Source: Amoebophrya sp. A120
Lineage: Eukaryota; Sar; Dinophyceae; Syndiniales; Amoebophryaceae
Length of the DNA: 64,000 nucleotides
Reading direction: 5' to 3'
Assembly (NCBI GenBank): GCA_905178155.1
Contig: CAJINV010000003.1
Location: forward strand, 3,317,600 to 3,381,599
The notes beneath the pieces are model-generated. The model saw nothing but the letters and a program-made list of their open reading frames with translations, did no database searches and was not told where the DNA came from. Numbering within the stretch: position 1 is the stretch's first letter; each line of letters begins with the position of its first letter. This document shows positions 12,453 through 22,669 of the stretch, piece after piece. A program made the position numbers and the translations under genes.

Positions 12453-15420
12453 TCACAAATCCGCGAAACCCAAACCCCCCCTCGAATATGTGGGAAGCCC
12501 CTCACCTCGAATATGTGGGCAATAAAAAAAGGCCGCTCTCACTGCCGCGGTGCTAGTTTGTCCCCCCATAGACAAACTGGTGACAGCCTCCAAGCCGGTG
12601 GAAGCGAGACTCAGGACATCAAGAAACGGCTTGTCAACCCACTGTCCAATTACCCCATACTCTTCCACTGCTTTTTTTTCACGAGCTAACAACGCGTCCC
12701 CCGCCTTTTCGGGGTTCGCGAGATTAACAATAATGCTCACAACAGAGTCGGCCACCCACGATGCAGCGCCACCTCCGATATCCGAGACTTGGCCCACCGG
12801 GGCCGCGAGGTCCCGCACGTACTCTCCTAGGCCGCTAAAGATAGCCGTTCCAATCTTGCTAGCCGGGATGACTCTGTCCACCAGTTGTGCGAGCACCATC
12901 CCCATGACCCTCTCGAACCACAGGGGGGCGATGATTCCGCTCCCGGGCCCGCTGGACGGGGGCTCTACCGGGATGCACCGCGGCTCGGGTGCGCCATCGT
13001 CGCGATCATCGGTCTGCTGCAGGTCTTGTAGTAAAGTCTTGATGGGTTCCCTCAGGGCCGATCTCGCGACGCAGTCTGCTTGGCGTGAGAGACTCTGCAT
13101 GATAGAAACCCTGTCGCCAAAAAATGCACGGAAAATGGCAGGCAGGGCAGGAATTTGTAGGGATTCCAGCAGGTCGGGAACCTGCGAAATTAGCTGCTCG
13201 ACTTCTAGCGCCACCATGTTGCTGAGCTCCTCGGCGCAAAGTATCCGCTTCGTCCCGCCCAGAGCCTCCTGTCGGAGCTTGTTCTCGAACAAGTAGCGGA
13301 CTGGCCTTCGTATTTTCCTTCCGACCAGTTCCGAAAATATGTTCGGAAGGCGATCCGCTAGCACCATGGGGGCACGGAGAAGTCCTTGCACAAACCCTGT
13401 TATGTCGCCTGCAGTGTTCATCACGTCTTGTGCAATGGCTTCGGCGCTCTTCTTGTCGGTGGTGCTGGTGGCGGAGCTTACAGCGGTCCGCATGATATCG
13501 CCCGCCCTTTTCATCGCGTTCGCCAGCTGTGCGTCGGCCTGGTGTTCACGGCTGCCGCCTTTTTTTCTGGGCAAGAGCTTTCGCCAAACGCTTCTCTCAT
13601 GCGGAAGCCATATCTTGCCGCGTGATGCGCTAGCCCTGGCTTTGCTGTTCTCGGTGTCGCAGCCAAGAAGGTCTTTGATGAATATGAACGCGGGGGCGAC
13701 TTTCTCCTCATACTCGAGCGATCGAATGTACCTCATGCCACGTGCCCGTACGTCTACGTCTGCCAGCCTCTTCTCCTCGTCTGCCTGCTCCTCCTTCTCG
13801 ATGATGAAATCACGACCAAAGAAAACAGGGCGACAATCGCGAGCAGTGCACGTCGACGGAGTGATTTCGTTCTTCTCGTTGTACCGGTGTAAAACTTCCT
13901 CGGAGCATTGCGTTTCTGTGGTCGCGGCCCAACCTGCTGGCGAAAAACCGGCCAGTTGGTCTTGCAGTAGCTTGATGACACCCACATCCCCTTGGCCTTT
14001 TTCACTCCCGTCCTTGTTGGCATCTTGTGCGAGAAGCTTTAGCAAATCGCGGAGCAAATTGGGCCCGCCGGCGCCGTCCTCGTCTAGCAGATTCTCCATG
14101 ACGCTCGCCGCCTTGTTGCGCTCGTCCGGCTTCCGCTTCACCGGGAAGGTCAGCGGCGGCCCACCAAAACGCGTTGGGCCAACTTTCCCCGATGCCACAT
14201 ATGTGAAGTAGAGGAAGACATCCTCCACGGGCACGGCTTTTTGAAGGTGCTCCTCCGGCTGCGGCTTCACCTTGGACTGCTCCAAGATTCTACTCCGGCT
14301 TCTGTCTTTGGCTGGGGGACTCGTCTTGGAGCTCGCCAAGCCAGCGCGCGTAAACCCGACCTTTTCATCCCCGAAGAAGATCTTGCGCGCATGCGCGACG
14401 CCCTCACTACTTAAGTCGGGAGGGAACTTGCACTGCTTTGCTGCGACCTTGAGAAAGTCGCACTGTTGGCAATCCTCTTGCCCCGCAGCATGGTCCCCCT
14501 GGAGTTCCGTTAGCGACACCCGGCTTTGTTCGCGGCCCCCGTGAAGCTCCTTCTGGGCATCCCTTTTGCTGGCGCCGTCGTTAATGGCCCCGCTATTCTT
14601 TACCATTTGCGCTAGTTTCTGCTGCTGTTCATCCAGAGCCTTGCCAGCGGAAGTGCCGGAGCGAAGCCGCACGGTCGAAACACTCGACGCCTTTGCTGTA
14701 GCCGAAGCTCCGCTCCTCCTGTCCAGACTTTCGGTAGCCGGGGATGGTCGTGGTGGCGACGCGTCATCTGCAGTAGTGTCCGACAATTTCTCGTCTGTCC
14801 TCTGTGCCGCGTGATTTTTGGCTGCTGTAGCTGCTGCTCCCAATGCGTTTTCTGCTGCAAAGGCTCTGGCTTCTTCGGTCAATTCATCCTCGGCGGGACG
14901 TTGCCGCCTGCTGGGCTTTGCAGTAGCGGCCGCTGGACGAGCAAAAGCAGCGGTGGAGGTTGTAGACGAATCGTCGCTGTTCGGGTCGTTGGAAAGGGAG
15001 GGCATGTGTCGGGGACCGGCTTGCGAAGTTGCTTCCTCTTGCTGTTTCTTGGGGCGAGCAACGGTCTCGGTCGTAGTTCCCACAGATTCACGCCCACCCG
15101 CTCCGTTATCGCTTTTTCCTTGCGAATCTATCAGCCACGAGAACCACTCGCCGGAGTTCGCAGTCCTGGAGGAAGACGACGAGGAACTGAAACTCATTCC
15201 CCTCTCAAACCCGTAGGCTTCGCCGTTCGCGCGGTTTATGGCAACCACCACAGCCGCACCTCCGAGGATAACGAAGGGACACACTTGGCCCATGCGGCAA
15301 ACCCAACTACCTATGTTGGGCTGTGTTTTTGGTAGTCGTTTCGTGCTTGTGAAAAAAATGATCGCGCCCGCAATGAGCAACAGAACTAGCTGAATGCCTG
15401 GCGGGGATGGAGGATGCGCG
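12453..15420 (-). other. C-terminal extension of the HYDIN frame: unknown protein with two hydrophobic segments
   Basis: This part of the reading frame resembles no family I know. It begins with two hydrophobic stretches (LVLLLIAGAIIFF and VCPFVILGGAAVVVAI), then a long S/T/A-rich low-complexity region, a cysteine pair CQQC, and a helical C-terminal half (e.g. LVGRKIRRPVRYLFENKL, SIIVNLANPEKAGDALL). An internal methionine (MGQVCPF, ~15294) could start a separate membrane protein that happens to share the HYDIN frame. The last ~20 residues come from a duplicated CCTCGAATATGTGGG word (12480-12494, 12505-12519), so the true stop may differ. Alternatives are a real fusion, two adjacent genes, or an assembly joint near 15.4 kb. 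Confidence 0.55.
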
Positions 15421-18400
15421 ATCCCAAAGATGGCGAGCGATTTCTCGCCGGCTGTCGACTCGTGGGAGATCAACGGCTTTCTCCCGCCGGCTGTCGACTC
15501 GTGGGAGATCGATCGACCATCCGACGCCTGCCGCAAGAACGGCGTTGTGGGCCGGCTTTCGCCTCCGGAAAGAAGCGCAGCTGCTGCGCCGTTCCTATTC
15601 TCGTTGCCGGAGTCCGCCGTGGAGAACTCGATGTCCTGGATCTTGCACGGAATCTCCACCAAGTCTGCGGATACCTTCTCCACCGGCTGGAAGTGCACTA
15701 CGATCTTTTTCTTCGATCCCGGGGGCACGTGACCGCAGGACGGAACAAACTTCAAATTCGGAGTACTGGAGCTTTCGGCCGCCTCGGCGGACAACGCGAA
15801 CGGCGCAGGTAGTGTCTCGGGAAACTCGAGCTGCGCCGTTTTCTTGCTCCCGTTTTTGAGGTAGATAATCTGCTGCTTGCGGCTACCCACCGGAAGTTGT
15901 CCGATCCCGAGCTCATCCGGGGGCGCGGGTGGCCGCACCCCGGCCTGACGACCGCCGTCTTTCAACGGATATGGTGGGTCAAAGGGTGAAATTTCTGGCG
16001 ACAAATCCAAGTCCAAAAGCTCGTCGTCGCGGCCGGACTGGTTCATTAGGTCCCAACACACCTCTTGCACGTAGCCCTCGCCCTTCAATGCAAGCGTCAA
16101 GTCTTCGAATGGGTTGTGGATTGTGAACACCCGGAACTTCTGCAAGAAGTAGGGGAGCTGTACGCCGTCATCCGGCAGGCTGATGTCACACGGGTGGAAC
16201 TTTGTCGTGAACTGGTAGTGCTTGCCCGGCTCCAGATTTATCGTGCGCGGACAGATCACGGAGAAGGGCGGAATAGTGTCAGTGACTGCGATGCCTTCCT
16301 CGTCCAGGATCTCGCAGCGTGCCGTCGCGGGTATGATCCCGTCATTCTGCTGCAGGCGGAACCGAATTTGATGCTCGCGACCGAGCTGCAGCTTGCCAAA
16401 ATCAAACTGTTCGTCTGTTAAAGCGCGCATCTCGAACGTCAAGTAGTTGCTTCGGTGGTCTGTTCCAGTTCCTTTGGTGAACTTCGCCTCGAATATTACG
16501 TAATACGTCTGCAACTGCGGTGGGGTGAGCGACACGGTGACGTACCAGTGCTCGTGCGGCGGAATGACCAGCTGCGCGGGATGGATTTCAAATGGAAAGT
16601 CCTTTTCGCCTGCCGCGGATCGCGGTTTCACGCTGATATTGACCTCACATGGAATTCCGCGCGGATTCGTGATTCGCAGCCGCTCCTTCTGCGGTTCTGC
16701 CCCGCCGGCGAGACAGGGACCGAAGCTGAAGACCTGATCCTCCTCCGCGTAGCAGCGGATATCCACCCGACCGGCGGTGGCAAAGGCGTCCTCGAGGTTG
16801 CGCGCGACGTACTGCTCTTCGACGAGGGAATCTCGAATCGAAAAATTGTGCTTCGACAGCTTGTACGCCTCGTCGCGGTCGAAATCACGAACGATCTGCG
16901 GCGAATACACAATTTGCCGCATCGAGGGCTGCGGCAGCCTCGGGTCCTCGGGCACGCGTGGTGCGGGCATCATGTCCTCGTGGTCCAGCAGCGCAGCCCG
17001 ACTCTCCTTGTCGTACGGAAGCGGGTACACCGAAACCAGGTGGAAGTGCTGAAACTCCATGTTTAACAACACGGAATGCTGGCTGTGCGTGGGCGAGCTG
17101 CCGTTGCTGGATTCCGCTCCTTGGGACTTGTTCCTAGCCTTCGCGCCCGCTTTCGTGGCGTGCCTCTTCTGCTGCTCGGGCGCCAGCTTCTGGAACTCGG
17201 CGTGCTTCACGGCGTTGACTGGATGGATCGTGTCCGCAATCAGCTGCCTGTGGAAGTCGAAGCACTTGGGATTCGCGGGCACATTGATCTTGTTCTTCAA
17301 AATCTCCAGCTCCGCCTTGCCGGCTTCCAGCCGCTGCTGCAGCACCGCCAGATCGCCTTCGTCCCCGTGATCTTCATCCGCCAAGCTGGTCTGCACTTTC
17401 GTTTCCAGAGCCGTCATTTCGGCCTGCAAACTCTCCGCGTCCTTCTCGATCTCGACCTGCCGCGAGTCTAAAAACGCGTGGAAATCGGTCTCAAACACCT
17501 CAATGTGCTTCGCCTCCTTCGCTTCCTCGTCCAGCTCCTGGTCGGCGACCTTGTTTTGAACATCCGCCCCGCCCGCGGCACCCGCAACATCTCCTGGGTT
17601 GTTGTCTGCTTCGTTTCCCGACATGCCTCCGGTGTCCTGCTTGGGAGAGCGGTGGCTCGGTTCCATCAGGAAAAACCGAACCCGCTCGTCGAGGAGGAAC
17701 ATCACCTGCAAAGCGCTCTCCGGAGTGAGGTATTCGATGGACGCGTCGAAGCAGTCGAGGATGAAGCCGGTGTTGAAGTCGCACAGCGCGAGCCGCTTCT
17801 TGACGATCTCTGCAACCACTTCCGGGTCCAGGTCGTAGATCGGGAGCGCAGCCGCGACGTCGTCGTCGGCGGGGGGTTTGATGTCGTGCGACAGGAGGAT
17901 GCTCTTGTGCGCGATCTGCGCCTGGTACTCCGCTTTCGCCGCGGGATCCGTCTGCCACAGTTGCTCCCGCTCCGTCATCGTGGCCCGCACCTTGTCCACG
18001 AACTCCTCGTCCAGCAGGCCCTTCGCGCTGCTCGACACCGCCCAGTCCACGCACTCGTCGTTGGAGAGAAAGCCCCGCTGGTTGACCGCCGCGCGAATCT
18101 GGTTGGCCCACTTCGTGTATGAGAGTGCACAACTCCTTCTCCCCCTCATTTGCATGGAATGAATAGCAATACAAACACCAGCAGACGTGGAGCCAGTGCA
18201 TGACAAGTTCCTGACTAGTGTAGTACTGTTTCAGCTTCCGTACTTTGTCAACATGCAAACCGTGCCACAAGGAACCAACTGGAATTGGGATTTTGCATGA
18301 CAAATGAGGAAGAGGGGGAGTTATGCATACTGATATCGTGCGCCCGGAGCGCTGCGGCCCGTGGATCACCACGTTCTCGCGGAACTTCTGCGGCACCCGG

Positions 18401-19290
18401 TTCGGGAACTTGTCCTCCTCCAGACCCAGATCCAGCATGGCCGAAACCTTGTAGTCGTGCTCCGTCTTGATCACAGGCTTCTGGCACATCAGCGGCTTGA
18501 TGTTTTTCGGGTCCTCCCAAAGCCACCCCCCCCCCCCACAGCCACAGGTAGTAGTCGTTCTGCTCCTCCATGGTGGAAATTTCGTCCGGGAACCACGCCC
18601 ACGGGAGCTTGTCCGGTTCCTCCTCGAGCTCCTCCGGGTCCAAATTCTCTCCTTCAAGAACAGCCACTCGCTGTGCCAGAATTCCTGCACCTTCGTCAGG
18701 AACTGCTTCTGCAGCTCCGCGATGGCGATCTCCTTCTTGCCGCCCGTCGTGTTCATGGCGTTCGTGTCGTTGTCCTGCTTCTTCTGCAGCAGCTCGTCGT
18801 CGTGCTCCTGCTTCCGGGCCAATCGGGCGTCCTGGTGCTCTTTTCGCTTCTGCTCCTGGTTCCACGTGTCGATCACGTCGGGCCACGTCACCGACATGTC
18901 GGACCGCAACGAAAACTCGGAGTACTTGTAGAGCGGGTCGTGCTCGTAGATCTCCAGCATCTGCTCCTCAAGCCGGTACTGCTTGTCAAAGTCGGTGCTG
19001 TGGACCGTGATGGGGTAATCGTTGGGGTTTTCCAGGTAGATGCCGCGCAAACCTCGCGACGGAGTAACAGGCAAAGTGCATGTGCGAGCGTTGAAACGTC
19101 TGGCGGCCCAGCTGCAAGTGCGGTATAGGTATAGCAGTCGTCTATACGAGTATCGGGCCGACTGTCGGTGCTTCTTCTTCTGCATTTCACGCTTCCGCGC
19201 AACAAGCTTCCACTCGAGGCCACTGAGCGGCACATTGGAAGGAAGGTGGAAATCGTATACATCACCGAGGACGATAGTTCTGCTTCTGTC
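12453..19290 (-). CDS. HYDIN-like fragment (ASH repeats + adenylate-kinase-like domain) continuing into an unknown two-TM protein
   Basis: HYDIN is a central-pair protein of motile axonemes. Between ~19.05 and 18.34 kb the frame encodes GIYLENPNDYP, STDFDKQYR and the P-loop-like IHGPQRSGRT. After an introner (18118-18340) it continues with KWANQIRAAV, DPEVVAEIVKKRLALCDF and NTGFILDCFDASIEYLTPES, which fits HYDIN's adenylate-kinase-like insert. Several ASH/MSP-type beta domains follow (about 17.1-15.4 kb; e.g. NPRGIPCEVNISVKPR, NPFEDLTLALKGEGYV). From ~15.4 kb the same frame runs without a stop to 12453 into unrelated sequence (separate entry). Oddities: the gene is far shorter than animal HYDIN (~5100 aa) and lacks the N-terminal ASH array; a two-step frame change occurs near 18.65 kb and 18.53 kb. 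The 5' end is unresolved; the open frame extends to 19689 and an intron may lie near 19.05-19.15 kb. The downstream gene ends at 20534, which limits the 5' extent. Confidence 0.75.
12480..12519. repeat. Direct repeat, 15 bp x 2
   Basis: CCTCGAATATGTGGG occurs at 12480-12494 and 12505-12519. The same core word (AATATGTGGG) also occurs near 11.74 kb in the adjacent GC-rich block, so the end of the HYDIN-frame ORF is built from repeat sequence. Confidence 0.9.
15446..15510. repeat. Direct repeat, 26 bp x 2, at the HYDIN/unknown junction
   Basis: The same 26 bases, starting CGCCGGCTGTCGACTCG, occur at 15446-15471 and 15485-15510. On the minus strand they encode two copies of ISHESTAG. They lie exactly where HYDIN-like beta domains end and the unknown two-TM region begins, and could mark a recombination or insertion joint. 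Confidence 0.92.
18118..18340. mobile_element. Introner, family A, in the HYDIN-like gene (223 nt)
   Basis: Terminal inverted repeats pair TATGAGAGTGCACAACTCC at the left with the complement of GGAGTTATGCATACTGATA at the right; the arms extend into CCCCTCATTTG. The 5-bp duplication TCGTG sits at 18113-18117 and 18336-18340. Removing 223 nt joins frame 19689 to frame 18206 (GRT then KWANQIR). A GT-AG alternative (ISWANQIR) is also in frame here, so this copy alone does not decide the splice mode. Confidence 0.9.
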
Positions 19291-20533
19291 GCGTACAGCT
19301 TGGTGTTGGCGGGTTGTCGCGACGTCTGGACGCCCCCGGCTGTCTCGCCAAGTGTACGCATCCACACACGCGAAGAGGTCAACGGGATGGTGGTGGACAC
19401 AAGATAGATGTACTGCCAGAGTTGCGATGACGCACCAAAGTGCGGTGTCGCGCTCACGCTTCCACAATTTCGATGCAGACCTTTGACCGGAGAGGGCTGC
19501 ATGGATAGCGCGTCGGGGAGCACGGTAGGAATTTCCCATGCAGAGCCCCCGCCATCTGCAGTGAAGAAAAACCTTGGCCGAGCTCCACCAAGAAAAGAAT
19601 CTCATCGTCATCTGCCAAATCACCCAGCTGCAGGGACGAGGAAGAAGAAAATCCACTTCTGGACCATCTTCGAATTGCAAGGCGGACACGAAGAGGACCT
19701 CATGGTCTTTCCCCGCCCGTAACTGGCGAGGCGCTGCTGCTTAAGGCAGCAATCAATATGGCTACGGTTGGAAAGCAGCCGTCTGATGATTGGGGTCTTG
19801 TTCTTACTTTCTCACGCTTGTACTTGTAGTAGGAGACGACGGTGGATTGATGATGAATGTTGCTAGGTGGAGGCTGGCAAGCTGCTTGCGGCTTTTCACA
19901 CCTCCTGTTCGCATACAGAAGATGTTGATTTCGGCAGTAGTTTCGGAAACAATGACAAAGCGCTTTTCTTTCGCACACACGACCTCAACCACTCGGTCAC
20001 TTCGCCTGAAGCCCCATGCAGAGACAAGGTGTTTCATAAAATCAGTCGACATCTACGTGCGCTCTTGTTCTCTCCTTTCCACTACAATGCATTGCCAAAT
20101 GACGGAGCAGGCGCAATCCAACTCTCGCATGCCGGAGAACACATTAAGTAACATTGACTCCAGAAATCGTCCTTATTAAAAACACTCAAGCGGAACATGA
20201 GGATGAGAATGAGTTGCTGTCGAAGTGGCATGCTACCTCACCAAGTCTGTTTGGGTTCACACACGCGAGGTATGCCCGGGCAAGTTGGTGGAAGATCACT
20301 TGAACAAGAAGGTCATAAGGGCACAAGTTCAGCACTACGCGCATAATAGACGGTACATTCCCACCTGGGTTCGCAGAAAAATTATATTATCAAAATCAAA
20401 CGATTCCGGATCGTTACATATGAAAACACACAGGTAGCATGGATTGAAACCTAAGAAAGATCGCGATGGCATATGAAGATGTGTAAAGACAAATGTGACA
20501 TTTTAGTTTTACTTCAATCAGTCTTAGATAAAA
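19291..20533. other. 5' region of the HYDIN-like gene and intergenic
   Basis: The minus-strand frame stays open to 19689 and may hold further HYDIN exon sequence. Above that there are only short ORFs, and I cannot place a start codon. The HYDIN promoter must lie here, since the next gene stops at 20534. Confidence 0.4.
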
Positions 20534-21070
20534 TTATTCCGCGCGAAGGGACGCTCGAGTGCCGGACTGGCAGCCTTCCATGAAGCCAACGCGGATGCTT
20601 TGCACGGCACCAAGAACTTGCTCGGTGGGCACGCTCTCGGCTGCGTGAACCGTCTGTGCCCGAACTTGCGCGAACCTTTCCGGATCGTAGACCTGTGAGA
20701 TGCATTTGTTGTGCTTTTCCATCTCCTGAAACAAATTTTGGGTCAATGCTACGCGAGAGGCAATCGCTCGGCTCTACGATTACGAAAGAGTAACTCATAT
20801 ATATGAAGTGCAGAGAAACTGTGTTGCTAATACCGCCACGCCTGCTGTGCCGACCACCGCTAGGATGATGAGGAAGATGAGCCACCAGATCATCCCGTAC
20901 AGCAGCGGGACAAGGAAGTAGGAACCGAGGATCAACAAAACGACGTCCAAGTGCAGGTGCTTGTCTTCTGGGACACCCATTTGCGAGTACTTATCGCGGC
21001 GCTTGTACATCACCACCGTGTAAGCGTGGCCGAGCATCTGGCCCTGGTTTCGCAACATCGTTTCTGCCAT
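20534..21070 (-). CDS. Small two-TM membrane protein, unknown function, 2 exons
   Basis: Exons 21070-20834 and 20725-20534 are joined by a GT-AG intron; 429 nt, 142 aa. The start ATG sits in an AAAATGG context. The N-terminal part is soluble (MAETMLRNQGQMLGHAYTVV), followed by two adjacent hydrophobic segments (VVLLILGSYFLVPLLYGM and IWWLIFLIILAVVGTAG). The C-terminal ~65 residues are polar and contain VYDPERFAQVRAQTVHA. I recognise no family. The compact hairpin of two helices with a cytosolic tail suggests an organelle or ER membrane protein, but that is inference. Further upstream exons cannot be excluded. Confidence 0.65.
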
Positions 21071-21695
21071 TTTGAGGAATTGGTTTTTTGTGTTTGTGAA
21101 TGCAATGCAGCGAATGATATGATACACGAGGTAATGAGAATGCAGGTATGTTCGACGGTAAGTTCGGTTATCGTTGTACTTATGTCACACAAAAAGAAAC
21201 AAGAGCGACGAGGTTGTGCGTGGAAGGTTTTTCCGACACTGGAACCTGCGCTGAGAATTGGAATTTGGTAGCGACATCGCCGACAATTTTGAGAATCCGG
21301 ATGATGAATGAACTCACCGATTTCAAAATGAATCGCGATGTTTTATTCACCTGCCTAAGTGCCGATGCTGTCATATGTGACATTCACATTTGTCTATAAC
21401 ACTTTTTCACCGATGATGCAGTTATTATGTGTCCTTGACCGACTTAGCTGGCTGGTGACTGTGAGGGATGCGCACCACGAATGGCTTCGGTCACGGACCG
21501 AGAACTATGGACCGATATTGCACGATACATTTCTGATGTATGTACTCCTGCCGAGTAATTGACGTCCGGTACAGCGAACAAGGTACTACATCGCGGTAGA
21601 TTTTTTCCACTCAAAAAATGTCCCAATACTGGCTATTGCTTCAAGTAGACACACACTCTCTTGCAAGTAGCACGGTTCCTACATTTCGATTTTTT

Positions 21696-22069
21696 TCACG
21701 TCCTTCTTTTCAACAGGTCGAAGAGTGGGATGGAGTGCTTGTCTCGAAATGCCATGTATCGAAAGAAAAAAGTTTGTCGCGATCACTCATGGGCATTTTT
21801 GCAATACAAAAAATGCCTGTCATGCGCAAAAATGCATCACAGCCAAACTTCATAAGGGATTTCCCTTGTGTTTCTGCAATGCAAGGAAAAGCTGTGATGC
21901 TAAAAAAATTTGTAATGCAAAACTTCCAAGGTAGTGACTGTGACAAACTTTTTTCTCTCCATACCATGTACAGGAAGGGCACTATCACCCCTGCACCCAC
22001 TATGAGCACGCCCAGGAGCCATCCTCCGTAGTGAAGCCGCGGCGTCAACAACGCTTTTTCGTAATCCAT
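21696..22069 (-). CDS. 53-aa single-pass membrane microprotein split by an introner
   Basis: Exon 22069-21971 (MDYEKALLTPRLHYGGWLLG, then VLIVGAGVIVPFLYM) is followed by introner 21759-21970 and exon 21758-21696 (AFRDKHSIPLFDLLKRRT, stop). The sum is 162 nt. One transmembrane helix sits at residues ~16-34 with a basic C-terminus. Without excision of the element the frame runs into unrelated sequence, so the open frame restored by removing one target-duplication copy supports a real gene. I recognise no family; small respiratory-chain or translocase subunits have this size and topology. The start is the first in-frame ATG. Confidence 0.6.
21759..21970. mobile_element. Introner, family E, in the 53-aa gene (212 nt)
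   Basis: Inverted termini: GAAAGAAAAAAGTTTGTC at the left and GACAAACTTTTTTCTCTC at the right. A 7-bp duplication CCATGTA sits at 21752-21758 and 21964-21970. Internal GCATGACAGG-like and TTTGTAATGC words are shared with other families. Removal joins TTCCTGTACATGGCATTT in frame. Confidence 0.88.
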
Positions 22070-22669
22070 TTGCTCCGCGACCGTGTGATTGGAGGAAAAA
22101 TCATACGCCGTGCGCCCGTGTGTTGCGTTTAGGCCTCGTCGGCGACATTGATTTTGTTGTAAAAAAAGCAAGAACGCACGACACCTGTAGGAGACTTCAG
22201 AGTACTATGATGAGTAAGCTAAGATTAGGGTCACTCTCACTTCCAGGTAGACTCACTATCGGAGTTTTCGTGTGATGACCATAGAGACCAAGAAGGATCC
22301 AGATTGGTTTCCTACCATATTGCGCCACCAGTGCAGCCGCCAAGAGCAGAGAAATCGTTCTTCGTTCATACTAACTCCATCTTCGACAATTCTTCTCAAT
22401 ACGCTGAGCTTGTACGTAGCGCGATCGAGTGCATGAGCAAGAACTTACGGACAGAAATATTTTGTAGTTGAACACAAGCGCCTCCGCCGCACTTCGTCTT
22501 GCAATGTGAAGATGCCTCAGTATTGTGATGATTTCCAAGCGGTGGTCCAGCTACCAGCTAAATCTTTCCGTAGTGGAATGATCGTTTCGGAAGTGTCAGG
22601 AAGTTTGTTCAACGAAAACACACAGATTGCGAGTGGCTCGAAATAGCACATCAAGAGCACTTACTTACA
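22070..22669. other. Intergenic, no gene seen
   Basis: This lies between the ABC-GNAT stop and the microprotein start. There are only short ORFs and no repeat or recognisable motif. Confidence 0.5.

Noticed and set aside
12550-14211. Long plus-strand ORFs (248 and 290 codons) opposite the HYDIN-frame extension
   Set aside because: They mirror the minus-strand frame in GC-rich sequence and show no domain, start context or homology of their own.
21180-21383. Minus-strand ORF between the two small membrane genes as a linking exon
   Set aside because: No donor/acceptor combination joins it in phase to either neighbour; both neighbours close as independent genes.
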